A stretch of 6,922 bases of DNA from an uncultured Burkholderiales bacterium. Lineage in GTDB: Bacteria; Pseudomonadota; Gammaproteobacteria; Burkholderiales; Burkholderiaceae_C. The position numbers and the translations under genes are program-made. Every line of letters begins with the position of its first letter. The first letter of the stretch is position 1. Location of the stretch: NCBI GenBank assembly GCA_937897495.1, contig CALCBL010000326.1:1-6922 (forward strand), given 5' to 3'. This document shows positions 1 to 6,922 of this stretch, piece after piece. A model generated the notes under the pieces. The model made no database searches and had not been told where the DNA came from. It saw nothing but the letters and a program-made list of their open reading frames with translations.

Positions 1-2282
1 GATTTTTTTTGACCGGCTGACTTAGGTGGCGCCCCTTTTGCAGAGGCTTTGCCTTGGCGATTGGGTGAGCTTAAGCCCTCAAGCTTTCGTCCCTTGAAAG
101 GACGCGACTGATTGGCCTTTACACCATCGGGACTCAATTCAGAACCTCTTGAGGCGCCGCGAGCGCCAGATTTCTGATTGCCCTTGTCACGCAATTGACG
201 AGGGCTGAACTCTTCAGCAGGATTGACCAAGCGGAAATCAATTTTCCTGCCGTCCAAGTCAACACGGCTGACCTGAATTTGAACACGCGTGCCAATGGCA
301 TAACGAATGCCTGTTCGCTCGCCACGCAATTCTTGGCGGGCTTCATCAAATCGGAAATACTCTCCGCCAAGTTCAGTGATGTGCACCAAGCCCTCCACAT
401 ACAAAGCGTCCAAGGTAACAAAAATTCCGAAGCTCGTGGCCGAAGTGACCAAACCAGAATATTCCTCGCCTAAATGCTCGCGCATGTATTTGCACTTGAG
501 CCAAGCTTCAACATCGCGGCTGGCTTCATCGGCACGGCGCTCGTTGGCACTGCAATGCAAACCTGCTGCTTCCCAAGCTTGCTGTTCGGCGGGCGACATT
601 TTGATGCGCGGTGCATCGTCCATTTGAGCGCCCGCTTTGTTTTTCTGCAATCGCTTGGCCAACTTGGCCTGCGCTTCACCGGGCAATGGCAAAGCAGGCA
701 ACTGGTATTTTTTGTTCGCCAAGATGGCTTTAATCACGCGATGCACCAGCAAGTCGGGATAGCGGCGAATAGGGCTGGTGAAGTGCGTGTAGGCTTCGTA
801 GGCCAAGCCAAAGTGACCACTGTTGATGGGCGTGTAAATGGCTTGCTGCATAGAGCGCAACAGCATGGTGTGAATTTGCTGCGCGTCAGGTCTTTCCTTG
901 GTGGCCTGTGCAATGTGTTGAAACTCGCTGGGCTTTGGCTCATCACTCACGGTATAGGGCAAGCCCAATGCTTTCAAGTAATTGCGAAGCAAATCTTTCT
1001 TCTCGGGCGTGGGGCCTTCGTGCACACGGAACAAACCAGGATGCTTGCTGTTCTGAATAAAGTCGGCACTGCACACGTTGGCGGCCAACATGGCCTCTTC
1101 AATGAGACGGTGTGCTTCAGTGCGAACACGCGGCACAATTTTGTCAATGCGGCCGTTGTCATCGCAAATGATTTGCGTTTCAGTGGTCTCAAAATCGACA
1201 GCGCCGCGAACTGCACGCGATGCCAACAAGGCACGGTACACATCGTGTAAATTGAGCAAATCGTTCACGCGGGCTTTGCGCTTGATGGCCTCGGGGCCGC
1301 GTGTGTTGGCTAGGATGGCGGCCACTTCGGTGTAGGTGAATCGCGCGTGACTGTACATCACTGCGGGATAAAACTGATAGGCGTGAACATCGCCTTTGGC
1401 CGTCACGAGCATGTCGCAAACCATGCACAAACGCTCTACTTCAGGATTGAGTGAACACAAACCATTGGAGAGTTTTTCCGGCAGCATGGGAATAACGCGG
1501 CGCGGAAAATACACACTGGTGGCGCGGTCGTAGGCATCGATGTCAATGGCACTGCCCGTGGCCACATAGTTGCTGACATCGGCAATGGCAACAAGCAAAC
1601 GCCAACCTTTGGTCTTGCCAATTTTGGCGGGCTCGCAATACACGGCATCGTCAAAGTCGCGCGCATCTTCCCCGTCAATGGTGACCAATGGAATATCGGT
1701 GAGGTCAATTCGATCTTTGGAATCTTGCGGACGAACTTTGTCAGGCAACTCGCGCGCCAATTCCAAACACGCTGCAGAAAATTCGTGCGGCACGCTGTAC
1801 TTGCGAACGGCAATGTCAATCTCCATACCGGGGTCGTCAATTTCTCCCAGTACTTCTTTCACACGGCCTACAGGTTGGCCAAACAATGCAGGCGGCTCGG
1901 TGAGTTCCACCACCACCACTTGACCCGGCTTGCCAGTGCCAATGCCCACTTTGGGAATGAGAATATCTTGGCCATAACGCTTGTCTTCAGGCGCCACAAT
2001 CCAGATGCCACCTTCATTGAGCAAGCGGCCAATGATGGGGTGTGCAGGCCGCTCCATGATTTCAACCACACGACCTTCAGGTCGGCCTTTTCGATCTTGT
2101 CGAACGATGCGAACCTTCACACGATCTTTGTGCAACACGGCACGCATTTCGTTGGGTGGCAGAAAAATATCACCGTCACCATCGTCACGGATTAAGAAGC
2201 CGTGACCATCGCGATGGCCTTGCACACTGCCCTCGATTTCATCGAGGACTCCAGAGGGTTGGCTAATTTTTTTGATATACAA
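1..2282 (-). CDS. rnr: Ribonuclease R (3'-5' exoribonuclease), C-terminus cut by window edge
   Basis: RNase R is a cytoplasmic, processive 3'-5' exoribonuclease that degrades structured RNA and acts in rRNA, tmRNA and mRNA quality control. I translated several stretches of this minus-strand frame and found it open from about 2282 to position 3, with no stop before the edge (about 760 codons). Cold-shock-type RNA-binding modules come first (about residues 12-160). The RNB catalytic domain follows: IDGEDARDFDD at residues 202-212 supplies the Mg-binding aspartates D203, D209, D211 and D212, and HFTSPIRRYPD lies at 500-510. An S1 domain occupies about 604-687, then a Lys/Arg/Gly/Ser-rich tail. 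The N-terminal winged-helix extension of E. coli RNase R (813 residues) is absent. There is no ATG near the start. TTG at 2282-2280 gives MYIKKISQ; ATC at 2276-2274 is six bases after AAAGGA and would give MKKISQ. The start is therefore uncertain, but the identity is firm. Confidence 0.95.
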   Translation of the reverse strand, partial: MYIKKISQPSGVLDEIEGSVQGHRDGHGFLIRDDGDGDIFLPPNEMRAVLHKDRVKVRIVRQDRKGRPEGRVVEIMERPAHPIIGRLLNEGGIWIVAPEDKRYGQDILIPKVGIGTGKPGQVVVVELTEPPALFGQPVGRVKEVLGEIDDPGMEIDIAVRKYSVPHEFSAACLELARELPDKVRPQDSKDRIDLTDIPLVTIDGEDARDFDDAVYCEPAKIGKTKGWRLLVAIADVSNYVATGSAIDIDAYDRATSVYFPRRVIPMLPEKLSNGLCSLNPEVERLCMVCDMLVTAKGDVHAYQFYPAVMYSHARFTYTEVAAILANTRGPEAIKRKARVNDLLNLHDVYRALLASRAVRGAVDFETTETQIICDDNGRIDKIVPRVRTEAHRLIEEAMLAANVCSADFIQNSKHPGLFRVHEGPTPEKKDLLRNYLKALGLPYTVSDEPKPSEFQHIAQATKERPDAQQIHTMLLRSMQQAIYTPINSGHFGLAYEAYTHFTSPIRRYPDLLVHRVIKAILANKKYQLPALPLPGEAQAKLAKRLQKNKAGAQMDDAPRIKMSPAEQQAWEAAGLHCSANERRADEASRDVEAWLKCKYMREHLGEEYSGLVTSATSFGIFVTLDALYVEGLVHITELGGEYFRFDEARQELRGERTGIRYAIGTRVQIQVSRVDLDGRKIDFRLVNPAEEFSPRQLRDKGNQKSGARGASRGSELSPDGVKANQSRPFKGRKLEGLSSPNRQGKASAKGAPPKSAGQKK

Positions 2283-2283
2283 T
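2276..2283 (+). promoter_or_regulatory. Candidate -10 element for tRNA-Leu
   Basis: TATACAAT lies about 20 bp upstream of the mature tRNA 5' end and is the best -10-like sequence there. It would place transcription start near 2290. I find no convincing -35 at the right distance: TTGGCT at 2259-2264 is too close. The element overlaps the first codons of rnr on the other strand. This is an inference from sequence and position only. Confidence 0.3.
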
Positions 2284-2303
2284 CCTTTGTTCTTGTCCTG
2301 AGA

Positions 2304-2388
<85 letters not shown>

Positions 2389-2397
2389 AGTTTAATC

Positions 2398-2425
2398 AAA
2401 GCTGCAAACATGGCAGCTTTTTTTT
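2398..2425 (+). terminator. Rho-independent terminator of tRNA-Leu
   Basis: AAAGCTGC (2398-2405) pairs perfectly with GCAGCTTT (2413-2420) around the 7-base loop AAACATG, and a run of eight T (2418-2425) begins in the stem. It lies ten bases after the encoded CCA, so it should end the tRNA transcript. Read in the minus direction, the stem is followed by only three T, so it should stop rimO transcripts poorly. Confidence 0.88.
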
Positions 2426-2448
2426 CGAGCCTGTTTTTCAAATTCAAG

Positions 2449-2464
2449 TGCATTTCAAAATGCA
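2449..2464. repeat. Short palindrome at the rimO 3' end
   Basis: TGCATTT (2449-2455) and AAATGCA (2458-2464) form an inverted repeat with a two-base centre, immediately downstream of the rimO stop (2467-2469). On the plus strand it is followed by TTTT, so it could act as a weak back-up terminator for the tRNA. On the minus strand there is no T run. TGCATTT also recurs directly at 2461-2467. Confidence 0.45.
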
Positions 2465-2466
2465 TT

Positions 2467-3876
2467 TTAGACAGGCAAAGCGACAAGATCATGACCATCC
2501 ACGCCCACAATTCGTGCACGTGTGAACTCACCGACCTTGTAGGTCTTGCTGATCTTCTCGGGCGGCAGCAACTTCACCACGCCATCAATTTCAGGCGCAT
2601 CGGCATAGGTTCTGCCAATGCCGCCTTTTTTGCCCATGGCTGTGGCGGAATCGACCAACACTTGCATGGTGGCGCCGATGCGCTGCTGCAAACGCTGGAC
2701 AGAGACTTCCTCGGCCACTTGCATAAAGCGTGAGCGACGCTCTTCTCTGACAGCTTGCGGCAACATGCCTGGCAATTCATTGGCCAAGGCACCCTTTATG
2801 GGGCTGTATGCAAAACAGCCCGCTCTGTCAATTTGTGCTTCCCGAACAAAGTTAAGCAGGTGCTCAAACTCTGCTTCGGTTTCTCCAGGAAAGCCCGCAA
2901 TGAACGTGCTGCGAATGACCAACTGCGGACACACTTCGCGCCACTTTTGAATGCGCTCTAAATTCTTTTCGCCACTTGCAGGACGCTTCATGCGCTTGAG
3001 CACATCGGGGTGGCTGTGCTGCAATGGCACATCCAAATAAGGCAAGATGGAACCGGTGGCCATGAGCGGCAGAACTTCATCAACCGCAGGGTACGGATAG
3101 ACATAATGCAGTCGAACCCAAGCGCCATACTTCTGCGCAATCTCACCCAATGTTTGCACCAGTTCGAGCATGCGCGTTTTAACAGGACGGCCTTCCCAGA
3201 AGCCCATGCGGTATTTCACATCGACGCCATAAGCGGAAGTGTCTTGGCTGATCACCAACAACTCTTTCACGCCACCTTCAAACAAAGCCTCTGCTTCTTT
3301 GAGCACGTCGCCAATGGGTCTTGACACCAAATCGCCGCGCATCGATGGAATGATGCAAAAAGTGCAGCGGTGGTTACAGCCTTCGCTGATTTTCAAATAT
3401 GCGTAATGCCTGGGTGTGAGTTTGAGACCGGCCACGCCAAATGAATTGGGCATCAAGTCGATGAAGGGATCGTGCGGTTTGGGCAAATGCGCGTGCACTG
3501 CGTCCATGACTTCTTGGGTGGCATGCGGTCCGGTGACGGCCAGCACACTGGGGTGAATTTCACGGACCAAGTTGCCACCACCCTCGGCTTCTTTGGCACC
3601 CAAGCAGCCAGTGACAATGACTTTGCCGTTCACGTTCAAGGCTTCAGCGATGGTGTCCAGGCTTTCCTTCACGGCATCGTCAATGAAGCCGCAGGTGTTG
3701 ACGATGACCAGATCGGCACCTTCAAAAGTCTTGGAAGTTTGATAACCCTCGGCGCTGAGCTGCGTGAGGATGAGTTCGGAGTCAGTGAGGGCTTTGGGAC
3801 ATCCCAGACTGACAAAACCCACTTTGGGGGCAGAAGTAGGACTTCTTTCAGTCACTGCGGTAGCAATTTCGTTCAT
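2467..3876 (-). CDS. rimO: Ribosomal protein S12 methylthiotransferase RimO
   Basis: RimO is a cytoplasmic radical-SAM enzyme that adds a methylthio group to a conserved aspartate of ribosomal protein S12, using two [4Fe-4S] clusters. The 469-residue product has the family layout. An N-terminal MTTase domain carries cluster ligands C26 (SLGCPKA), C62 (NTCGF) and C91 (TGCLGAKE). The radical-SAM domain has the CNHRCTFC motif with C167, C171 and C174. A C-terminal TRAM domain (about 400-469) is preceded by [12 protein letters not shown], a RimO hallmark that separates it from MiaB. It is slightly longer than E. coli RimO (about 441) because of an N-terminal extension of some 15 residues. The ATG has only a weak ribosome site (GGGA 11 bases, AGGG two bases upstream). 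phaR lies 69 bp upstream on the same strand with no clear terminator between, so co-transcription is likely. Confidence 0.97.
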   Translation of the reverse strand: MNEIATAVTERSPTSAPKVGFVSLGCPKALTDSELILTQLSAEGYQTSKTFEGADLVIVNTCGFIDDAVKESLDTIAEALNVNGKVIVTGCLGAKEAEGGGNLVREIHPSVLAVTGPHATQEVMDAVHAHLPKPHDPFIDLMPNSFGVAGLKLTPRHYAYLKISEGCNHRCTFCIIPSMRGDLVSRPIGDVLKEAEALFEGGVKELLVISQDTSAYGVDVKYRMGFWEGRPVKTRMLELVQTLGEIAQKYGAWVRLHYVYPYPAVDEVLPLMATGSILPYLDVPLQHSHPDVLKRMKRPASGEKNLERIQKWREVCPQLVIRSTFIAGFPGETEAEFEHLLNFVREAQIDRAGCFAYSPIKGALANELPGMLPQAVREERRSRFMQVAEEVSVQRLQQRIGATMQVLVDSATAMGKKGGIGRTYADAPEIDGVVKLLPPEKISKTYKVGEFTRARIVGVDGHDLVALPV

Positions 3877-3901
3877 TGCCCTATTGTCCCAGTAATTTGA
3901 G

Positions 3902-3930
3902 TGGGCAGCGCCAAGCAGTCCATTTGCCCA
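3902..3930. repeat. Inverted repeat between phaR and rimO
   Basis: TGGGCA (3902-3907) and TGCCCA (3925-3930) are complementary arms separated by 17 bases in the 69-bp gap between phaR and rimO. There is no T run on the minus strand, so it is not a standard terminator. It may be a weak hairpin, a protein site or chance. Confidence 0.25.
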
Positions 3931-3945
3931 TGGATGACACCAAAT

Positions 3946-4440
3946 TCAGGGTTTGAGGCCAAAAGCATTCAAGAATTGAGCGGTTTGTTTCTGCATTTGC
4001 TCTTGCATTTGACTCACGATGTTGTTGGACTGATGCCCCATTTTGGATTGCATCAGCATGAGCGACTGTAAATTGCTCTCTAAATAAGCCCCCATGTGGC
4101 CCTGCATGGCATGCCCATAAAAGCGAATGATGTTGGCCAAAACGGCTTCGGTGAACATGGGCGCACCGGCAGATTCTTCCTCCAAAATGATTTGAAGCAG
4201 CAGGTTGCGGGTCAGGTCTTCGCCGGTTTTGGCGTCCCTGACCACAAAGGCATGTCCCTGCATGACCAATTGCTTGATTTCGGACAAAGTGACATAACTA
4301 GAGGTGGCGGTGTCGTAGAGCCTGCGATTGGGGTACTTTTTAATCACCCTTTGAGGCTGGCTGGCCGAAGATTCAGTGGCCGAGTCAGTATGTGCTTCGC
4401 TGGCAGCAGCAGTCGATTTGGCGGCGGATTTTCTGACCAT
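3946..4440 (-). CDS. phaR: Polyhydroxyalkanoate synthesis regulator PhaR
   Basis: PhaR is a DNA-binding repressor that also binds PHA/PHB granules. When polymer forms it leaves the DNA, which releases phasin genes and often phaR itself. The 164-residue product has a low-complexity Ala/Ser start (about 1-30), then the conserved DNA-binding domain beginning RVIKKYPNRRLYDT (31-44) and running through SEIKQLV to ILEEES (about 90). The granule-associated region (about 93-135) contains AGAPMFTE and LANIIRFYGHAMQGHMG. The C-terminus is rich in Met and Gln (MQEQMQKQ), probably amphipathic. Length is close to that of other betaproteobacterial PhaR proteins. The ATG at 4440 is preceded by AGAGAAG about ten bases upstream, a modest ribosome site. 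It is divergent from the SOUL gene, and the shared region carries a candidate PhaR site. Confidence 0.95.
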   Translation of the reverse strand: MVRKSAAKSTAAASEAHTDSATESSASQPQRVIKKYPNRRLYDTATSSYVTLSEIKQLVMQGHAFVVRDAKTGEDLTRNLLLQIILEEESAGAPMFTEAVLANIIRFYGHAMQGHMGAYLESNLQSLMLMQSKMGHQSNNIVSQMQEQMQKQTAQFLNAFGLKP

Positions 4441-4498
4441 GATTTACACACTTCTCTAAATGAACAACAATCTGCTACGGCAATCAGCATTGAACGAC

Positions 4499-4526
4499 AG
4501 TATGCTGCACTGCAATAGATTTTAAA
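4499..4526 (-). promoter_or_regulatory. Candidate phaR promoter
   Basis: On the minus strand TTTAAA (4526-4521) and CATACT (4504-4499) are separated by 16 bp and each match four of six positions of the sigma-70 consensus hexamers. The start would fall near 4492, leaving a leader of about 50 bases before the phaR ATG. This is an inference from the sequence alone. Confidence 0.35.
4503..4515. promoter_or_regulatory. Candidate PhaR operator (TGCA-rich site)
   Basis: The sequence holds TGCTGCACTGCA, with two TGCA units one base apart (4506-4509 and 4511-4514). Characterised PhaR proteins bind TGC/GCA-rich sites in front of phasin genes and of phaR. Here the site lies in the phaR upstream region, inside the spacer of the candidate phaR promoter, where binding would block polymerase. 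The match is by general resemblance only. Confidence 0.45.
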
Positions 4527-4549
4527 GTTACCCACATAGCCACATCTAC

Positions 4550-4562
4550 GGGGAGTTACCCC
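4550..4562 (+). promoter_or_regulatory. Ribosome binding site of the SOUL gene, within a small hairpin
   Basis: GGGGAG (4550-4555) lies eight bases before the ATG at 4564 and supports that start over the in-frame ATGs at 4573 and 4579. The GGGG can pair with CCCC (4559-4562) around the loop AGTTA, which would partly hide the site. AGTTACCC also occurs as a direct repeat at 4526-4533 and 4554-4561. Confidence 0.6.
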
Positions 4563-4563
4563 A

Positions 4564-5223
4564 ATGAACCTCATGAACATGCGAATTTTCTACACTCTTA
4601 TTCTTCTTCTTATTGGACAAAATGCCATGGCCATTGAAGAACCTGCTTTCAAAATTGTTCTTAAATCTGAGGCCTTTGAAGTGCGGCAATATGCGCCCAT
4701 GTTGGTGGCCGAAACGCTGGTAGATGGCGATATGGATGAGGCCTCCACCAAAGGCTTTCGAAAAATTGCAGACTATATTTTTGGCAACAATCGCGCTAAT
4801 CAAACTGGCGCCGCTGCAAAGATCGCCATGACAGCGCCGGTTACGCTTGAGCCTGTTTCTGAAAAAATTGCCATGACTGCGCCAGTGACCTTAAGTGCAG
4901 CGCAACAAGGCGGCGATATGGCATCTGCAAACAAGTGGCGTGTGCACTTTGTCATGCCCGGCAAATACACCATGACCAACATTCCTTTGCCGAACAATGC
5001 CGAGGTGAAGTTACGTGAAATTCCTGGCAAACTTTTTGCAGTTCACAGCTTCACGGGCTTTAACTCCGTGGCGCGGGTTCAAACCAAGTCGGATGAACTT
5101 TTAGCTTGGCTGCAAAGTAAAAACTTCAAGCCATTGAGCAGCGTTCAACTTTCACGCTACGACCCACCCTGGACCTTGCCCATGTTTCGGCGCAATGAAA
5201 TCATGGTGGAGATAGAGCAATGA
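4564..5223 (+). CDS. Exported SOUL-family heme-binding-like protein
   Basis: The 219-residue product belongs to the SOUL/p22HBP family, whose animal members bind heme or tetrapyrroles. The role of bacterial members is poorly defined. Residues 1-23 look like a Sec signal peptide: a short start with R7, the hydrophobic segment IFYTLILLLIG, and an AMA site before I24. The mature protein is therefore probably periplasmic. Family features are FKIVLKSEAFEVRQY near the mature N-terminus, FRKIADYIFGNN, KIAMTAPV, WRVHFVMPGKYTM, and a C-terminal SRYDPPWTLPMFRRNEIMVE. KIAMTAPVTL occurs twice, at 86-95 and 101-110. The first ATG is chosen because of GGGGAG eight bases upstream. The stop overlaps the next start (ATGA), so the two are probably one operon. 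Whether it binds heme cannot be read from the sequence. Confidence 0.9.
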   Translation: MNLMNMRIFYTLILLLIGQNAMAIEEPAFKIVLKSEAFEVRQYAPMLVAETLVDGDMDEASTKGFRKIADYIFGNNRANQTGAAAKIAMTAPVTLEPVSEKIAMTAPVTLSAAQQGGDMASANKWRVHFVMPGKYTMTNIPLPNNAEVKLREIPGKLFAVHSFTGFNSVARVQTKSDELLAWLQSKNFKPLSSVQLSRYDPPWTLPMFRRNEIMVEIEQ

Positions 5224-6905
5224 ACAAGGTTGACACGCTCATTCAGAATGCACTTGTGTTTGACGGTTCAGGCGCAGAACCAGTAGTGCAAGACTTGGCA
5301 GTTCATCAAGGGAAAATTGTACAGATTGGCCAAAACTTGGTCTTCACTGCAGACCATTGCGTTAACGCTTCTGGCCTTGCGCTCATGCCCGGCATCATTG
5401 ACTCGCACACTCACTATGATGCTCAAATTACTTGGGACGCTCGCGTTCGCCCCTCGCCCGCTTTAGGCGTGACCACCGCGGTCATTGGCAACTGCGGCTT
5501 TACCATTGCACCTTGCAGGCCCAAAGACCGCGAACTCACCATGCGCAACCTTACGCAGGTTGAGGGCATGTCTTTGCAAGTCTTACAACACGGCATCGAT
5601 TGGGACTTTGAAACCTTTCCAGAATATTTGGCCATGCTGAAGAAAAAGCAATGCGCCATCAATGTTGCGGCCTACATCGGACACTCTTCTGTGCGCACCT
5701 GGGTCATGGGAGAAGAAGCCAACAAACGAGAAGCCACTGCCTCTGAAATTTCCGAGATGGCCGCATTGGTTCGCGAAGCCATGGCGGCAGGTGCCATCGG
5801 TTTTGCCACTAGCACCAGCCCCGCCCACAACGGTGAAGGCGGCTTTCCCATGCCATCGCGTTTGGCATCCGATGAAGAAATGATGCAGCTCACTTTGGCC
5901 ATGAGCAGCCAAGGTGGCGGCGTTTACATGGTGACCAAAGGTGGGCAAATGCCTGTGTCATTTCTAGAGTCGCTTGCTGCGGCCAGCCATCGGCCTGTCA
6001 TGGTGGCGGCCTTGCTGCACAACTCAACCAACCCGAATGGTGTGTTCAATGATTTGAAAGCCATTACAGATGCCAACCAACGCGGCCACAAACTCACGGG
6101 ACAAGTTTCCTGCTGCCCCTTGAGCATGGATTTCACGTTTGCATCGGCCTACCCGGTAGAGGGCTTGAGCAGTTGGAAACCTGCGTTAGGTTTGCAACAC
6201 GCTGAGCTCAAAACTTGTTTGGCAAGCTCTGAATTTAGGACCAAAGTCAAAGAAGAACTTTCACAAGCAGCCACCTTCCGCTTGTTCAACAGCGAATGGG
6301 AAAAGGTGCATGTGGTTGAAACTTTCAAGCCAGAGAATCAAGTTTATGAGCAGCAAAGTATTGCGGCATTGGCGTCGCAAGCAGGCTTAGACCCTCTCGA
6401 CTTTGCTTTGAATCTGGCGCTTGAAGAAGACTTGCAAACGGTCTTCACGGCCATGTTGCTGAACAGCGATACAGAAGCTGTCACCAAGATGCTGAACCAT
6501 CCTCACAGTTTGGTTTCACTCAGCGATGCAGGCGCGCACCTGACTTTTTTCAATGACGCTGGTTTCGGTTTGCATCTTTTGGGTTATTGGTCGCGTGACA
6601 TGGGCGCGATGAGCCTGAGCCAAGCTGTGCATCAACTCACGGCTCAACCTGCAGAAATTTTAGGTTTAAAAAATCGCGGTTTATTGCGCGAAGGCTATGC
6701 GGCAGACTTGCTGCTGTTTGACCCCCAAACTGTGGGCCGAGGTCCTAAGAAGCGTGTGTTCGATTTGCCACTGGGTGCGCCAAGACTGCACACAGATGCC
6801 ATGGGTGTTCACGGCGTTTGGGTGAATGGCCAACTCATTGCGGATCAAAATGGCATGCTAGAAAATACCAATCTGGCTGGTGAGTTGATTACTGAATTTT
6901 GCTAG
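5220..6905 (+). CDS. Amidohydrolase of the N-acyl-D-amino-acid deacylase (D-aminoacylase-like) family
   Basis: The 561-residue protein has the amidohydrolase layout: a small N-terminal beta domain, a metal-dependent TIM barrel, and a C-terminal return to the beta domain (GLLREGYAADLLLFD, then GVWVNGQLI). Visible motifs are GIIDSHTHYDAQ with metal ligands H63 and H65; GNCGF with C92, matching the zinc-binding cysteine of D-aminoacylases; H155; and SDAGAH with D436, the expected catalytic aspartate. The HIR(D/E) motif that gives classical D-aminoacylases a barrel histidine is replaced by VYMVTKGG (T238, K239); H267 may be the following ligand. The substrate is therefore uncertain: an N-acyl-D-amino acid, a cyclic amide or another C-N bond are all possible. 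No signal peptide is seen, so it should be cytoplasmic. It is longer than classical D-aminoacylase (about 480). The start lies within the SOUL stop (ATGA), indicating translational coupling. Confidence 0.88.
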   Translation: MNKVDTLIQNALVFDGSGAEPVVQDLAVHQGKIVQIGQNLVFTADHCVNASGLALMPGIIDSHTHYDAQITWDARVRPSPALGVTTAVIGNCGFTIAPCRPKDRELTMRNLTQVEGMSLQVLQHGIDWDFETFPEYLAMLKKKQCAINVAAYIGHSSVRTWVMGEEANKREATASEISEMAALVREAMAAGAIGFATSTSPAHNGEGGFPMPSRLASDEEMMQLTLAMSSQGGGVYMVTKGGQMPVSFLESLAAASHRPVMVAALLHNSTNPNGVFNDLKAITDANQRGHKLTGQVSCCPLSMDFTFASAYPVEGLSSWKPALGLQHAELKTCLASSEFRTKVKEELSQAATFRLFNSEWEKVHVVETFKPENQVYEQQSIAALASQAGLDPLDFALNLALEEDLQTVFTAMLLNSDTEAVTKMLNHPHSLVSLSDAGAHLTFFNDAGFGLHLLGYWSRDMGAMSLSQAVHQLTAQPAEILGLKNRGLLREGYAADLLLFDPQTVGRGPKKRVFDLPLGAPRLHTDAMGVHGVWVNGQLIADQNGMLENTNLAGELITEFC

Positions 6906-6922
6906 TCGAGAAGAAATTTAAA
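6906..6922. other. Short 3' flank, no feature
   Basis: Seventeen A-rich bases follow the amidohydrolase stop. No terminator or next start is visible before the edge. Confidence 0.5.

Noticed and set aside
474..1250. Long plus-strand frame of 258 codons antisense to rnr
   Set aside because: It lies fully inside the RNase R coding frame, has no recognisable domain, and its codon pattern follows from the opposite strand. It is a shadow frame.
1725..2195. Plus-strand frame of 156 codons antisense to rnr
   Set aside because: It is antisense to the cold-shock and early RNB regions of RNase R, with no ribosome site or family resemblance.
1..2282. Possible frameshifted rnr, because no short complete frame covers it
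   Set aside because: Codon-by-codon checks at several points (about 3-300, 420-480, 760-960, 1260-1320, 1490-1512, 1644-1677, 2163-2282) all stay in one frame. The gene simply runs past the edge without a stop.
3472..3900. Plus-strand frame of 142 codons antisense to rimO
   Set aside because: It mirrors the conserved RimO N-terminal domain and has no independent support.
3902..3930. Inverted repeat as phaR terminator
   Set aside because: The arms are only six base pairs with a 17-base spacer and no T run follows on the minus strand.
5583..5948. Minus-strand frame of 121 codons inside the amidohydrolase
   Set aside because: It is antisense to a well-supported enzyme with clear motifs, and no start signal is seen.

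Overview
The window looks like chromosomal core DNA from a betaproteobacterium of the order Burkholderiales, probably a freshwater Comamonadaceae-type organism. The reasons are the neighbouring phaR and rimO genes, the wording of the RNase R and RimO proteins, and a moderate GC content that is even across all genes. This assignment rests on recognising protein families; no database search was possible. I see no insertion sequence, integrase, phage gene, CRISPR array or rRNA.

Left part (1 to about 2282, minus strand): one long open frame encodes ribonuclease R. It runs off the left edge, so only its basic C-terminal tail is cut. It has no in-frame ATG near its beginning, and its start region sits only about 21 bp from the 5' end of a tRNA-Leu gene (anticodon CAG) on the plus strand. 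The two genes are head to head. The tRNA encodes its own CCA end and is followed by a strong Rho-independent terminator at 2398-2425.

Middle part (2467-4440, minus strand): rimO (methylthiotransferase for ribosomal protein S12) lies downstream of phaR (regulator of polyhydroxyalkanoate synthesis), 69 bp apart and on the same strand. The presence of phaR implies that the organism stores PHA granules, although no synthase or phasin gene lies in the window.

Right part (4441-6922, plus strand): a 123-bp intergenic region separates phaR from a divergently transcribed two-gene unit. It holds a TGCA-rich site that fits the type of sequence PhaR binds, placed between a candidate -35 and -10 for phaR. 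It also holds a good ribosome binding site for the first plus-strand gene. That gene is an exported SOUL-family (heme-binding-like) protein. It overlaps by four bases (ATGA) with a 561-residue amidohydrolase of the N-acyl-D-amino-acid deacylase type, so the two are probably translationally coupled. No known pathway explains this pair.

I do not see an obviously new defence or mobile system. The most interesting points are the crowded rnr/tRNA-Leu junction with its non-ATG start, the SOUL/amidohydrolase coupling with an altered metal-ligand motif in the hydrolase, and the candidate PhaR operator.
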